A DNA stretch of 64,000 nt from Cymbomonas tetramitiformis (Eukaryota; Chlorophyta; Pyramimonadophyceae; Pyramimonadales; Pyramimonadaceae), in NCBI GenBank assembly GCA_001247695.2, contig LGRX02010106.1:1-64000 (forward strand), written 5' to 3'. The position numbers and the translations under genes were made by a program. Positions 31,772 through 42,670 of the stretch are shown here, in pieces. Within the stretch, counting starts at the first letter, position 1; each line of letters begins with the position of its first letter. The notes beneath the pieces are model-generated. The model was not told the DNA's origin. It made no database searches and saw only the letters and a list, made by a program, of their open reading frames with translations.

Positions 31772-31887
31772 ATTTGATCAAATACTATTTAGTACGATAT
31801 GCAGGCTACGGTCCTGAGCATGACACCTGGGTCAAAGCCACAGAGCTGACCAATGCAGCAGACATTATAGCTGCCTATGAAGGCTAA
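31772..31887 (+). pseudogene. Ty3/Gypsy chromodomain, distal part (interrupted)
   Basis: In frame up to a TAA at 31885-31887, this reads DLIKYYLVRYAGYGPEHDTW followed by ELTNAADIIAAYEG. This is the YLVKWKGY...TWEP..nL.na core of a chromodomain found at the end of chromovirus integrases. It continues the frame broken at 16666. The chromodomain strand order across the 15.1-kb insertion is intact, so little or nothing was lost at the insertion site. Confidence 0.85.
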
Positions 31888-32916
31888 ACATTATATTAAG
31901 CCTTATGCCCTTACTTCTTGTAATATATACTAATACATGTCGATCATCTATATAACCTTGCTCTTAATGTTTATCATTATGTTGCATTGAAGCGGGAATT
32001 GATCCTTCCTTGCTAAAGGTGTAGTGAGCCTTGTTCAAAATCATACCCTTGCACAGATACGCACACATGCGAGATATCATATCTGTGGATAAATAAAAAC
32101 TGCTAAATGCTACCTTTCCCAAGACCGTGGTTTGTCATCGGATTCTGTGGCCAGTAAATCCGCGCTACCGGATAACTGAGGTGGACGGAGTTGTGATCCT
32201 GAGTTATGCTTGACACACATAACTAAAACGAATTTCACACTAGTACGTGGCGAATCCATTCTCACTCATCACGACAGATGTTCGTCAAAGCGTGCGTATA
32301 CTGGACCATAAAAGGAGTTTGGCAGACGGGTGAGGATTTAAAGTGGACTTATAAAGACCCTCCGATATCTCGTAAGCAGGGCCTTCTCCGTTTGCATTAA
32401 AACAAGCCCCAAAAATCGGGCTCCCCATCGCTACCTGTGAACCTCCATAGTAGCTTCAGGAGGGGAGGAAGGGTTGGGTGCACTATATCAGGCCGAGAAT
32501 CGTTCGATTATAAATTGTTAAATCGTGGGATCATCGATCGCGCAAAGCGACGACGGCTAGCGCAAATAATCCGTAACGTAGACTTCGGATGCTTTGAATC
32601 GTCTAGTACATACATGATAACGTGTGGATCAATCAGTAATCCAGCGTCAATCTGTATCACGAAAACGCTCTTCATTGAACCTTGGAACGTCACTCTGAAA
32701 TACGATACGATTTCCGGAAAGGTGGGCTACATCCTAAGAACTGTAGGGCTAAATGCCTAAGGTGAGGGACTAAAGTGGACTCAGTTCCCCCCAATAACCT
32801 AAAAACACCATGAGGGACGCCTCAAATCGGTGTAAGAAGACTAATACCAGCAAGAAGCGACAACAACAAAGACATCATAGACATATACAAAGGTATGCCC
32901 GTTGTGAGGTCACAAC
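31888..32916. other. Region after the chromovirus integrase; probable 3' end or LTR remnant
   Basis: AT-rich DNA directly after the integrase stop, where the polypurine tract and 3' LTR of the interrupted retrotransposon would be expected. I could not define LTR edges because the 5' LTR is outside the window. A 107-codon ORF at 32437-32760 has no recognisable domain and I do not call it a gene. Confidence 0.4.
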
Positions 32917-33784
32917 TCTTTTAACCCCTAAGGGGCGGTTTGTACCGTATACGGACGGATTTGATTGTGGGAATGTGCATCCAAGTGGTTCTACATGCCC
33001 TTGGCTTGCCGAAATATGCATTCCAAGGCGCGTGCACCTACCTGTGTGTATGTCGCAAATGACTAATCACTAGGATGGGTAGTCCATATAGGACATATAT
33101 CTCACATAGCAACATTTTCAATTACGACAATCCTTGAAACTTGCCTTTTAGAGCTTGAATTTTGTCTTAAAATATACGAAATCAAGGCTTACACCCGACG
33201 ATCCCGCCCAATTGGGTGGAGTTGTGAAGGCATGTCGCGTGCCCAATGTCCACTAGCGTCCCCTGCATGGTTGTTTGCATGCCACATGCTATATATCCCC
33301 ACAAATAGGAAGCAATCGCCTTCAATTGCGCTTAAGTATGGGAAAGCATTCCTTAAGTATGGAAAACATTTACAATTAAGTGTTTTTTGGGTGTTTTTTT
33401 GGTGTTTTGGGGGGCGTTTTTGCTCATAGTCGGTATATTTGCCGGTATACAGGTGCGCTACCGGGTGGGAATATGTTCATGTGACCAATCCCCAAGTTTT
33501 CATGACGATAGTCACCCAACGAAGTCGAAATGTAAGTTGTAATAGGAGATTGGAGAAATTTTACATGTCCCAAAATCATGAAAACTGGGTTGGATATGCC
33601 GAAAATCTGAATATATATGGTGCACGGATGCATGTTATGGCGCTCTTAAAGTTACATGGTGGTCATACACAGCATACATGATAACGTGAATGCACATCGA
33701 TGTCCGCGATACGCGACAATGCCTACAATCCCCAAAACACCGTTTTTTGCAAGAAATTCCATCCGCCCCTTAGGGGTTAAGAGG
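32917..33784. repeat. Possible ~870-bp foldback element
   Basis: TTAACCCCTAAGGGGCGG at about 32921-32938 is repeated in inverted orientation at 33764-33781. The enclosed DNA lacks a gene. GT/T-rich runs at 33380-33425 are partly complementary to the ACACCGTTTTTTGC stretch near 33740. No target duplication could be fixed, so its nature as a transposon is unproven. Confidence 0.4.
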
Positions 33785-33799
33785 GGAGATCTGTCAGGG

Positions 33800-34045
33800 T
33801 CATGACCGATGACATATGTGTCATACATGTCATACGTGTCATGCCTGTCAGACATGTCATACCATGTCATGTCATATATTATTATGACAGTCGGTCGCGT
33901 CATATATTATTATGACAGTCGGTCGCGTCATATATTATTATGACAGTCGACAGTATGGTCGACCATGACTGTACAGGTCGAGTCGCGTCATATATTTATG
34001 ACAGTCGTCAGTACGGTCGACGATGACTGTACATGTCGCCAGATG
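33800..34045. repeat. Palindromic 28-bp tandem repeats
   Basis: GTCATATATTATTATGAC followed by AGTCGGTCGC occurs in three direct copies of 28 bp (about 33872-33957), with a further variant at 33987. Each unit is itself a hairpin (GTCATA/TATGAC). Adjacent larger palindromes centred on GGTCGACC-like words (33950-33970, 34010-34030) extend the structured stretch. A run of short GTCATAC words precedes it. Confidence 0.65.
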
Positions 34046-34469
34046 ATAATGTCATATCATCAGGCATCCCTGTCATCGAGAGTTCGTATGTCGAACTCGA
34101 AGATGGCAAAGCAAAGATACATCTTGAAAACAAACAAGAACCATCTTGGCTTTCAGCATGCGCGGAACTCGCATGCGCAGCATGAACGAACTAGTCGTTA
34201 TTACCATGCTGGTCGTTCAACCTACGTCTCGGGTTCACAACCCAATGGCGGTACCATCTAAGATGATGGGAGACGTTAGGTACAAAAGTGAGGAAGCGTT
34301 GTGCTTCAGCAGATCTTCTACAGAGACTGCACTCACAAACCCGCTCATCCGTACACTCGCATTGCTGTTCAAACTTTGCAGTGTTTATTTTGTATACTGA
34401 TAATATATTTACGGCGCTTGTCTGCATAGCCGTATCAAAAATCGACAATTTCCAGTGATGGAAAAGTCA

Positions 34470-34835
34470 ATTAAGGGTGAATTTTGACGGGGAACACGCT
34501 GATGACGCCAAAAATACCGTGCGGTAAGCCAATTTTCGTGCAGAAGGGGTGCTGCTGTTCAGAGAGGCACAACCGCGAATAGATTGTAGTCGGTCTCGCA
34601 GCTGGAGATGCTAATGAAGCCGAAAGTGGCGTGATACGGCACGTCCAGATGATTCCCGTAGCCGTAATCTTACGGTAACAGCGGGGCGTTGCTGGAGATG
34701 CAAACAAGGGTTCGCTGGAGATGCGGTCGCTGGAGACGCGACGTCGCTGGAGATGCGATGACGAGAGTAAGGACCGAAAAAAAAGAGACCACCGCTTCAA
34801 GTGGTGCAGCCCAAACCTCATGGGGAAACAATACT
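34470..34835 (-). mobile_element. Inverted fragment of a D-type LTR element leader
   Basis: Read on the minus strand, GGTTTGGGCTGCACCACTTG (34800-34819) and the following CATCTCCAGCGAC words match the leader just after the 5' LTR of element D (from 45992). The fragment lacks an LTR and has several GCATCTCCAGC units. It lies back to back with the LTR of element A. Confidence 0.6.
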
Positions 34836-34854
34836 TTGTACGGCACCAGAATCG

Positions 34855-35102
34855 TCAAGGGGAAGCTGAAATCCCCCCCCCACTGTATGGGGGTCCAGCT
34901 CCTCCTAGCATCACCCCTTGCTGCGTGTGTCACTGGTCGTGTGTCACCGTATGACACTCACCTGCTAGAAAACTCACTCCCGTAATTCTTCTATCAGTTT
35001 TGTATCACCGGTTTCCCCAGCCACTGCTTTCTGAGTCCCTGTTTCAGTGATACTGTTATATATCTTTATCAATATATATACACATTTTCACCTGTTCTAT
35101 CA
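34855..35102 (+). repeat. LTR of element A (left)
   Basis: It begins with a stem-loop: arms AGCTG/CAGCT enclosing CCCCC/GGGGG around a CACTGTAT loop. It ends TATCA directly before GGTTATCGG. It belongs to the same family as the LTRs of element D by architecture. Confidence 0.6.
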
Positions 35103-35369
35103 GGTTATCGGTCCCACTTCACGTGAGTGGTGATTCCGGTTGGTTCGGCTCGCCCGCTTCGGTTCATCCGATTCTAAAAACCGTCAGCACCGTTTTATTT
35201 ACCGTCAACATCGCAGATTAATTCAACTGCGAACCGTACCAGCGGCATTTTTTCCGTCTCCGTTCCCCTTGCCGCTTCCGTTTACCGTGGTTTACCCTAC
35301 CGATTGTGACTGGGAATCCGCGCACCGTTTCCGTCAACTTTGAGCATTCTGGATTATTTTTTACCAAAC

Positions 35370-36959
35370 ATGTCTCAACAGCGCCAGATCGGGCTCGCTG
35401 AGGCCCTCCGTTCAGCAAGGCGGGCTAGTGCCACGCCATCACCGTCACCCGTGGACTCCGGCGGTGCTACGCCGGGTCCGACACGTCCGAGAAGAATTGT
35501 GTCGACCACTTCTTTGCGTTCACGTCCATCGTCACTGCGGCCGTCTCCGCTGCCGTCCGAATTCTTCAACGACCCGTCAGTCCTTGTCTCCACCCCGGTG
35601 GAGGAAGGCCGGGAAGAATAGTATTTGGAGCAACTATCGTACGCCTTCACGTACTCCGCCGACATCATCGCGGTTTTGCGGCCTGGAGGCTACAACCCTA
35701 AGCATGGCTATACCCTCGACACCGAGACTGCTGACACCGACTTCAACGCCTTGATTGCGGCCTTTCGACACGTTCTGTACCCCGTGTCCTTCCCCGAATT
35801 CTCCAAACTTCTGGACCTTGAGCACGACTACGATTACTACCACGTGGTGCTCAACGAGATCATTTTCACCGTCCTCCCCATCGTTCTTCGTGGTACGGCT
35901 CTGGCGCTATACACAGAGGCGGCTCGTTCCCACCCTGGGGACGGCCGTTACATCTTACAGCGCCTCCGCTACGAGGTCGAGGGGGTCCCCGATTCCGACT
36001 CCGACCGTTTTTGGGTTAAAATGCGCTCAATCATCATCAACGAGCCCGACGACCCATCGCCGCAGCTTACGGCTATCCGTACTCTTGGTGACAAGCACGC
36101 CAGGATCAACCCCGACTACGGCGAGGCCAAGCGGGTAAAAGACCTTTGGCACATCCTCACCAGCTCGGCCAAGCAATCTCCGTACGTCACCCCCTTGTAC
36201 GTCAACGTCATCCGCGATTTACGAGGTGGTACACCTTTCTCATTCTCCACGCTCTGCCTGCGGATCCGCACGGTATGGCGCGAGGAGCTCGACTTCGCCA
36301 CCCCTGTGAAGGACACCGGCTACACCGTGCCTTCTGGTGGTGGTGGTGATGGGCGTGAGAAGAAACCGTCCCTCAACTCCGTCTCCTTTGACCGTAAGCC
36401 CGCCTACACCACCAAGCCCGTCGGTGAGTGGAAGGCGGAACCCGTTGGCGCCATGGTGAGGCGCTGGGCAGGTGTCGGGTACCCCTGCATTCTTTGCTTC
36501 CGCATGTGGGGTGTCACCGATGCACACCCTGACACCCGTGGATGCTGCCCTTACATGTGTAAGGAGGCATTTGGCAGTGGGCGCGCGCCCGACACCGCGC
36601 TCCCCGCTGGGAAGCGGCCCCCGCCCCCAGACTTCGTTGTTGCCATCGCGGCATTCCGGGCGACGGATTGCCCTGCCGACGGCCCTCCGGTGGTGCCAGC
36701 CCCCCAGTCTGACACCCCGGCGGACGTGGCAATCATGACGTTCGTTGCCCCCGTGATCGACCCGTCACCACAGCTCGCTCCGTTATCCGCATCTACGGCT
36801 GGCGAGCCGGTGGTGCCGTCTGCGGAGCCACCGCTTACTCAGCCGGCTCTGCACTTGGCATGCTCTGACCCCGACGAGGTACCCGAGGACCCCGATGACG
36901 ACGCCGCCCTTCATGGCTTCACTGAGGAGGAAGACTTCGATTGGCCGGCTTTCCGATGA
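35370..36959 (+). pseudogene. Gag-like protein of element A, one in-frame stop
   Basis: The frame starts at an ATG (MSQQRQIGLAEALRSARR) and runs to 36959, broken by a single TAG at 35619-35621. The central region (FDALIA-like helix, PVSFPEFSKLLDLEHDYDYY, VLRGTALALY) aligns with the Gag of element D. A CxxC...H...C zinc-knuckle-like motif follows (CILC, then DAHPDTRGCC, codons near 36485-36545). The C-terminus is acidic and ends DWPAFR, also found in D. No protease, reverse transcriptase or integrase follows. Loss of function is inferred from the stop codon. Confidence 0.65.
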
Positions 36960-37200
36960 GAGACTCCGTGGATTCCGTCGATCGTCACCAGCGCCAACAC
37001 CAAAAAGACCGTAGAGCGGGACTAGCCCGCCTAGCCTGTTTGTATGTCTCTTAGATGCCTAGGCAACGCCCATGCACGGATGTGCTTCTAGCTGGGTTGG
37101 AAAAGGCCCCCTCGGCCTGGACACTAAATTGACATCGGGTTAGGGCTTAGGGTTTACCCTGCTCTTGCATGGCCACTCACACCTTCGGGGTGAGGTGGTG

Positions 37201-37526
37201 TCACGGGGAAGCTGAAATCCCCCCCCCACTGTATGGGGGTCCAGCTTCTCCTAGTATCACCCCTTGCTGCGTGTGTCCGTCACGGAAAGCCGATTTCCCC
37301 CCAGCGTATGGGGCTGCTTCTCCTTGCGTCACCCCTCCTTGTGTGGCATGTGTCACCCGTGACCGTGTCTCTCCGTCACGTTAGCCTCTCTAGTTAGTCG
37401 GCCCGTATGTGCGCCTTCTTAGTTTTATGCTATTCCGTTTCCGAGCACCCGGCACTGTGTGATTCTGTGACTTTACCGCGTATACATATCCATTATATAT
37501 ATACCCTCATATCACCCTTTCTGTCA
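37201..37526 (+). repeat. LTR-like block with duplicated hairpin (A family)
   Basis: It starts TCACGGGGAAGCTGAAAT, carries two successive stem-loops (37204-37253 and about 37271-37325) with different arms, and ends CTGTCA before GGTTATCGACCCACTT. A leader related to that of element A follows to about 38006, where element B has inserted. No gene is seen in 37527-38006. Confidence 0.6.
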
Positions 37527-38011
37527 GGTTATCGACCCACTTCACGCTAAGTGGTGTTTCGGCAGGCATCAACTCGCTTTGGCTTCACGTCAATTCTACA
37601 AAATTCCCTCTTTCCCTCTTACTTCCTTCGGACTTACATCGGTTTGAGACCCTTTGAGTGCAACTGCCTCATCCCAACTTCCCTGTCCAACTTCGTGTGT
37701 TGCCTACCGTCTGTGATTGGTTTTCCACGATTTCTTTCGGCCAAACTTCCTTCTTTCCCTCTTGTTCCTTCACCATGGCCGGCTACTTGCCTTCCGGTTT
37801 GAGCGCATTAACCTCAACCCGATTTCCTTATTTCACATCGTGGCCTGCCTACCGTCAACGAGATTGGTTCTCCGCGATTTCCTTCGGCCAAACTTCCTTC
37901 TAATTTTACATGAAGTTACGTTATGACCATCAACCCGAACGTCCACTCGACTTTCTGACCAGCAGCACCCCTTCTGGCGGGAATACGGGTTACCGTACGA
38001 CGTTTTTGACA

Positions 38012-38216
38012 TGTCAGATATATAGTCGGGTGTATATATCGGATAACGGAGAATAAACCCTGTGTTAAGGGTTTCGATATCAGAACGGTAAAAAGTCTCA
38101 GATTGATAAAAGAGATACACATAAATACTAACGGGTGTTTCCCGTCTACTGGTGACGGTCACCCAGCCTACTATAGGAAGTGACAGGTGACAGTCTTTAC
38201 TGTATCACATCCAGCA
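38012..38216 (-). repeat. 3' LTR of element B
   Basis: 205 bp, the counterpart of 41163-41372 with only small differences. In element orientation it begins with hairpins GACAG/CTGTC and GGTGAC/GTCACC. Confidence 0.85.
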
Positions 38217-38468
38217 CACCACCTAGGGTGGTGACCGGAGCTAGTAGTGAACGAAGCAAACAAACTCCCTACTCAACTTCAGGAGGAAACTGTAGCACAA
38301 CTGGGGGCCTGTACTCTTGGTCAGGGCGGTCCCAGGTCACAGCAAGATTGTCAGATACTGCTGTTACTTTGCTAAAACCCTAAACACAGCTCAAACTCAG
38401 AGAGCCCTTCTGCACATCTAGGAGGCTACACTACAGCTAACTCCCAGGCAGGCACGGCGTGACTAATT

Positions 38469-40774
38469 CTAGCCACTAGTGGTCTTCGGAGCTGTCTGCC
38501 CGGCTCGGAGCAGCGTGACTGTGAAGCAGTTGCCGGCCCCCGGGGCCGGTGATGAATCATTCGTAGAAGGAATTGACGGATTCTCGATCACGGGAGGCTG
38601 CACCGTACCAGGGTGCTGCCAAGTGCCGCCCGACGGTGGAGCCTCGTCATCTGAAGATGAAGCCGGCGACAGCGGAGGGCCGTCCACAAACAACTCGGCA
38701 GGCGGCGGCGGCCCGGGATGCCACGGCATCGGAGCCATGTAGAGTCCCTGCCGTCTCTGCTCCCGCCGTTGGCGACGAGGCGGAATGGCACATGGCATGT
38801 CTGGAATCATGTCAGCTGGCGAAGCCTCCGCAGCCGGGACTGCCGAGCCAGTGGACGTAGCACCACCGACCGGTGGACCCGTGCATGTGCGTACACCGGC
38901 ACCACCGACACCGGCAACGGCGTGCGGCGCGGCGGTGGCACAAATCATAAAGAGCGCGCACACCAAGGAGGAAGTGAGGAGAGACCTCGCGAACCTCGGA
39001 ATGCCGTTCCCGCAGCCGTACCGTGGCCGCGGCGGTGCCACCGAGGTACCCTTGTCGTCATCGCCGCACGCGGCGTAAGCCGCGGGCTTGTAGTCGATCA
39101 CGCGCTCCGGCGTCTCAACCGCGGAGAGCAAGTTCATGCTCGCGGCCGGCTCGTCGGGCGCCCCCAACGCAATTCCCGTACTCTCAATGAAATCGGCAAA
39201 CGTGCGGGTGACGGGAGGGCAGAAGGGGTTCGGCGGACCGGTCCATTCCTCTTCGGACTCAACCGACGCGGGCGGGGAGTGCGCGGCCGGCTCCGACAAC
39301 ACCGGCAAGTCGGCAGTGAAGGTGTTGACGTTGAACGTGGAAGCTCCAGCCGCGTGTGCCATCTCAGAGAATTCGGCGACAGCGGACACGAGGACCTCAC
39401 CGTCCTCCTCGCAGAACGAGCACGCGCCGAAAGATCGGTGAAGACCTCCGGCTTCCCGCCCGCAAGCATGCAGAGGGCGTCGAATTCCACGGGGTCGCCG
39501 TGGTCGATGGCGTGCTGGAACTTCGCGGCCAGCACGGAGTTCTCGGCCTCCTCGGCGAAGGCGAACGCCGAGAGCCCGGCCCTGCCCCCGTTCGGGCAGT
39601 CCCGGTGCCAATGCCTCGCTTTCCCCTTAGCACACACCTGATTTTGGCAGTACGGGATTGTCGCACCGCTCTCGCGGTGGAAGGCCACCTTCCGTGAGAC
39701 GGACTGAGACCAATTCCCCCCTTTGGGGAGGGGCGAGGCTGCGAAACGGGTCTTGACCCGGCGGTCCGGTTTGTCCGCGCGAGGGGTAAACCCCCGCGGA
39801 GACGGTTCGGACTCGGCGGCGACGAGGAAGGTGGCCAATTGTCTCTTCAAGTCGAGTACCATTGTCCGTAAGTCCTCGATCTCACCCGCCGCACCCGACC
39901 CATCAACGCCCTTCTCCATGAAGTGCGTGCCGTGGGAGTACCGGTGTGCGGATGCGGTGGCGGTGCCCGCCCGCACGTGCTCGCCGTAGCACTCCCGCAC
40001 CCACTGCTGAATGGTGAGTAGGTCGTGGGCGGCTCGCTGGTCGTGAAGGAGCAAACGGGACACCACCGGTTGGTAGAAGGTGGCGTCGAGGGCTTTGATG
40101 AAAAGGGACTTCACGTCCTCGTCCTGGAGCGTCGATCTCGCCCTCGCTGCCTTGAGCGCGGCGTTGAAGTCCTCAATGGGTCCATGAGGGTCCACGCCCG
40201 CAGCGATGCGGACGGCAAACATGTCCGCTTGCCCCTGGAAGGGGTCCCCAACCGGGATCATCCGACGGGCGAACTCGAGCAGGACACGCTTACCGTCTGC
40301 TGGGAAGCTGGCGTGGGAGGAGTCCAACCAGTCCGCTGCGGGCGACGAGGGGTCGATCAGCAGCTCGATCGTGGAGAACAACAAATTGTTGGCCTCCACG
40401 CGGACGGCCAAAGTAGCGTCGTCCAGCGTGAAGAGCGGGAGGAAACCGGTGTCCTCAGTGACGAATGCCGCCTGCAGGGCAGAGACCATCCTCGTGAAGA
40501 TGGCCGCCGCGTGGGGCTCCGCACCGGAAAATCTACCCTCCTTGCCGTCGAACAACTTGCGTTGGACGTGCTTCGCCACCTTCATGTCGAAGTGCTCCCG
40601 CTGTAGTGTGCGTACCGATGCCAAAAATGCGGCCCCCGCCGAATTAGCGGCCGGCTGTGCCGCTGGCGGGGTCGCGGGCGTGTTGGCATGCCTGGCAGCA
40701 ACGGAGTCAAAAATTGTGCTTAATGTGCGGCGGCGATGCGCCATGCTAGCCGTCGATCTAGTAGAAGCAACCAT
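38469..40774 (-). pseudogene. Gag-like protein of element B with a frameshift
   Basis: The frame starts at ATG 40774 (MVASTRSTASMAHRRRTLST), whose TRxRxRxL..IFD pattern is shared with element C. It is open to about 39430. There the coding sense switches by one base to the frame ending at 38469, where CSFCEEDGEV continues naturally. Mid-protein is a zinc-knuckle motif CQNQVCAKGKARHWHRDC. The distal part has one hydrophobic segment (LLTSSLVCALFMICATA) after YGCGNGIPR. A single frameshift near 39410-39440 separates the halves; I see no obvious slippery site, so mutation is likelier than programmed frameshifting. Confidence 0.65.
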
Positions 40775-41162
40775 GATGAAGAAGACTACAGGGGTGGAGT
40801 GAGGCAAGAAGACGTGGAAAAAAAATGCGGTAGTCTTGGGCGGCCAAGAAATGTGGTGGGTCGTCGATACGGCTGCCGTGAGAGAGCAGAAATTCTGAGA
40901 AGTCGTGTGGTAGATGGCGGCCGATACGAAACGGTGTGGTGACCAACCAGGATGCGTAAACCAACCCAACGTTAAATCCCGTAGAAAAGACGTCCTCAAA
41001 GGCCTACAGCTAGCCGTAAATCAACCCACAAAACTTAGGCCATACCCGCGACTGCCGGCACTTCCACGCGCGGAGCGCCTCACTCCATCCCAAGCGTCCG
41101 GCCTTAGCCAATCATCCTCGCGGTGTCGCAGTGGCTAAATAAAGCGCAAGTGGGGCCAAACC

Positions 41163-41372
41163 TGTCAGATATATAGTCGGGTGTATATATCGGATAACGG
41201 AGAATAAACCCTGTGTTAAGGGTTTCGATATCAGAACGGTAAAAGTCTCAGATTGATAAAAGAGATACACATAAATACTAACGGGTGTTTCCCGTCTACT
41301 GGTGACGGTCACCCAGCCTACTATAGGAAGTGACAGGTGACAGTCTTTACTGTCGGTGTGTCACATCCAACA
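41163..41372 (-). repeat. 5' LTR of element B
   Basis: 210 bp. In element orientation it starts TGTTGGATGTGACA and ends TATATCTGACA, directly followed by GGTTTGGCCCCAC, the same GGT(T) start seen after the 5' LTRs of A, C, D and E. Confidence 0.85.
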
Positions 41373-41433
41373 TGACATTACCCCCGTTTTCCTCGTCAAA
41401 TTTCACCCCAATTTGACTTCTCCATCACTTGTA

Positions 41434-41643
41434 AGGCGCGGCAATTACCGGTAATTTGAAAAGGGGGTCTGGTATTACCGGTAATTTTACCGGTAATTAC
41501 CATCCCAGTAATTTACCAAAATAATTACTGCCACTTATTATATATGGAGTCAGGGGTAATTGGAAAAGGTGGTCTGGTATTACTGGTAAAATTACCGGTA
41601 ATTACCATCCCAGTAATTTACCAAAAAAATTACTGCCGCGCCT
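41434..41643. mobile_element. 210-bp MITE with TA target duplication
   Basis: Terminal inverted repeats AGGCGCGGCA(A/G)TTA lie directly inside TA dinucleotides (41432-41433 and 41644-41645), as in Tc1/mariner-type miniature elements. The interior is an imperfect duplication of about 107 bp built from GGTAATTACCATCCCAGTAA and TTTACC words, many of them self-complementary. Confidence 0.65.
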
Positions 41644-41735
41644 TAATCACTTGATTTGGTATATTTTTCGAGGAGTTACCTTTCACCCACGAAACCCTAT
41701 CGACGCGCCTTCCAGATTTTGCAGCCGCAGAGATC

Positions 41736-42040
41736 ATGGCCTCGCTACGCCAGCGTGCGCGCATGGCCGCGGTTAGGTCTGCACTGGACTTGCTTCGACG
41801 ACGACATCTTCCCTTTGGCTGTGGTCTGGTGGTGCTTGGTGGTGCTTACGCACCAAGCACCAAACTCGAGTCCATCGCGTTCGCCATCAACAACGAGTGC
41901 TTTGACTCCTTCGACTTCGTCCCTCCACTCCCTTCGCCCTCGCCTTGCACCCCACCTGTTCACCATCTAGTGGTGTGTGGTGATGTTGCCACGCCCACTT
42001 CGCCCCTCACCATCGTTCCTTTCGAGCCATTCCCAATGCG
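41736..42040 (+). pseudogene. Small ORF interrupted by element C (5' part)
   Basis: An ORF starting MASLRQRARMAAVRSALDLL runs to the insertion site of element C at 42040. Beyond element C, the frame continues without a stop from 45270 to 45390 when one copy of the duplicated ATGCG is removed, ending WLWHRTGVG. The original product would be about 140 residues. I recognise no domain, and the long open frame may be a retroelement relic. Confidence 0.35.
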
Positions 42041-42276
42041 TGCTGGACTTTAGGTTCAGGGTTATTATTATGGGCTCTGATAGCCCCTAGCCTGACCCGT
42101 CTCTGATCGGAACCGTGACTCCGCTAGTAGCTAGGATGACAGTACAGTAGTACTGTACTGTCAGTCATCACTTCGTATTATCCGGGTTTCCGAGATGCAT
42201 GATAAAAGCACTCGGCCGGACTGATTATGGGAGCTTAGCCAGTTTGTTTTACCCGAGCGGAACACCTGTTCTCGCA
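42041..42276 (+). repeat. 5' LTR of element C
   Basis: 236 bp. A stem-loop near the start pairs TCAGG with CCTGA around GGGCT/AGCCC. A palindrome with ACAGTACAGTAGTACTGTAC lies mid-LTR. GGTTATGCGC follows the LTR. Confidence 0.9.
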
Positions 42277-42670
42277 GGTTATGCGCGTCACCACTTCCCT
42301 AGTAATTCTGATGGCACAGCGCCGAGCTGTTGCCATGATTGGCTAAGTTTTGACACAGAGATGGGGTGGGCGCCCCCTTAGACAGTAGCTTTCTCTCCGC
42401 AGTATGGCCTACTTTTGAAGTGGAGATCAGTTTTTTCGGCATTTATTCGGCAGAGTATCGTCGCTGAGTATGGTTACATTTTACGTTCCGTTTGATCAGC
42501 GGGCAGGACACTCCGCGTTTTGTGGGTCGCTCCCACGGCTAGCCACTTGGCTCATGACCTGCTTGATTTTGCTCTTGCTTGCTGAGGCTCCTGCAGGAAA
42601 TGGCCGCTGCGAGATTGCCCGTTACTGTCGCACCACTAGCCCACAATCCCATCTCACTGTCATTTTTGAG

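Larger units (their letters stand above)
34855..37526 (+). mobile_element. Element A: old gag-only LTR retrotransposon
   Basis: Two related but unequal LTR-like blocks, 34855-35102 and 37201-37526, flank a Gag pseudogene. Both start TCA(A/C)GGGGAAGCTGAAAT and end TCA followed by GGTTATCG. The right block is longer and has a duplicated hairpin, and leader-like sequence follows it. It may therefore be the 5' LTR of another, truncated copy rather than the true 3' LTR of A. No target duplication is visible. Confidence 0.55.
38012..41372 (-). mobile_element. Element B: gag-only LTR retrotransposon, minus strand, with 5-bp target duplication
   Basis: Nearly identical LTRs lie at 38012-38216 and 41163-41372. 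The outer flanks both read TGACA (38007-38011 and 41373-41377), a clear 5-bp target-site duplication. In its own orientation the LTR is TG...CA. The interior encodes only a Gag-like protein on the minus strand; no pol motif is present. The close match of the LTRs implies a recent insertion, probably mobilised by an autonomous partner. Confidence 0.88.
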
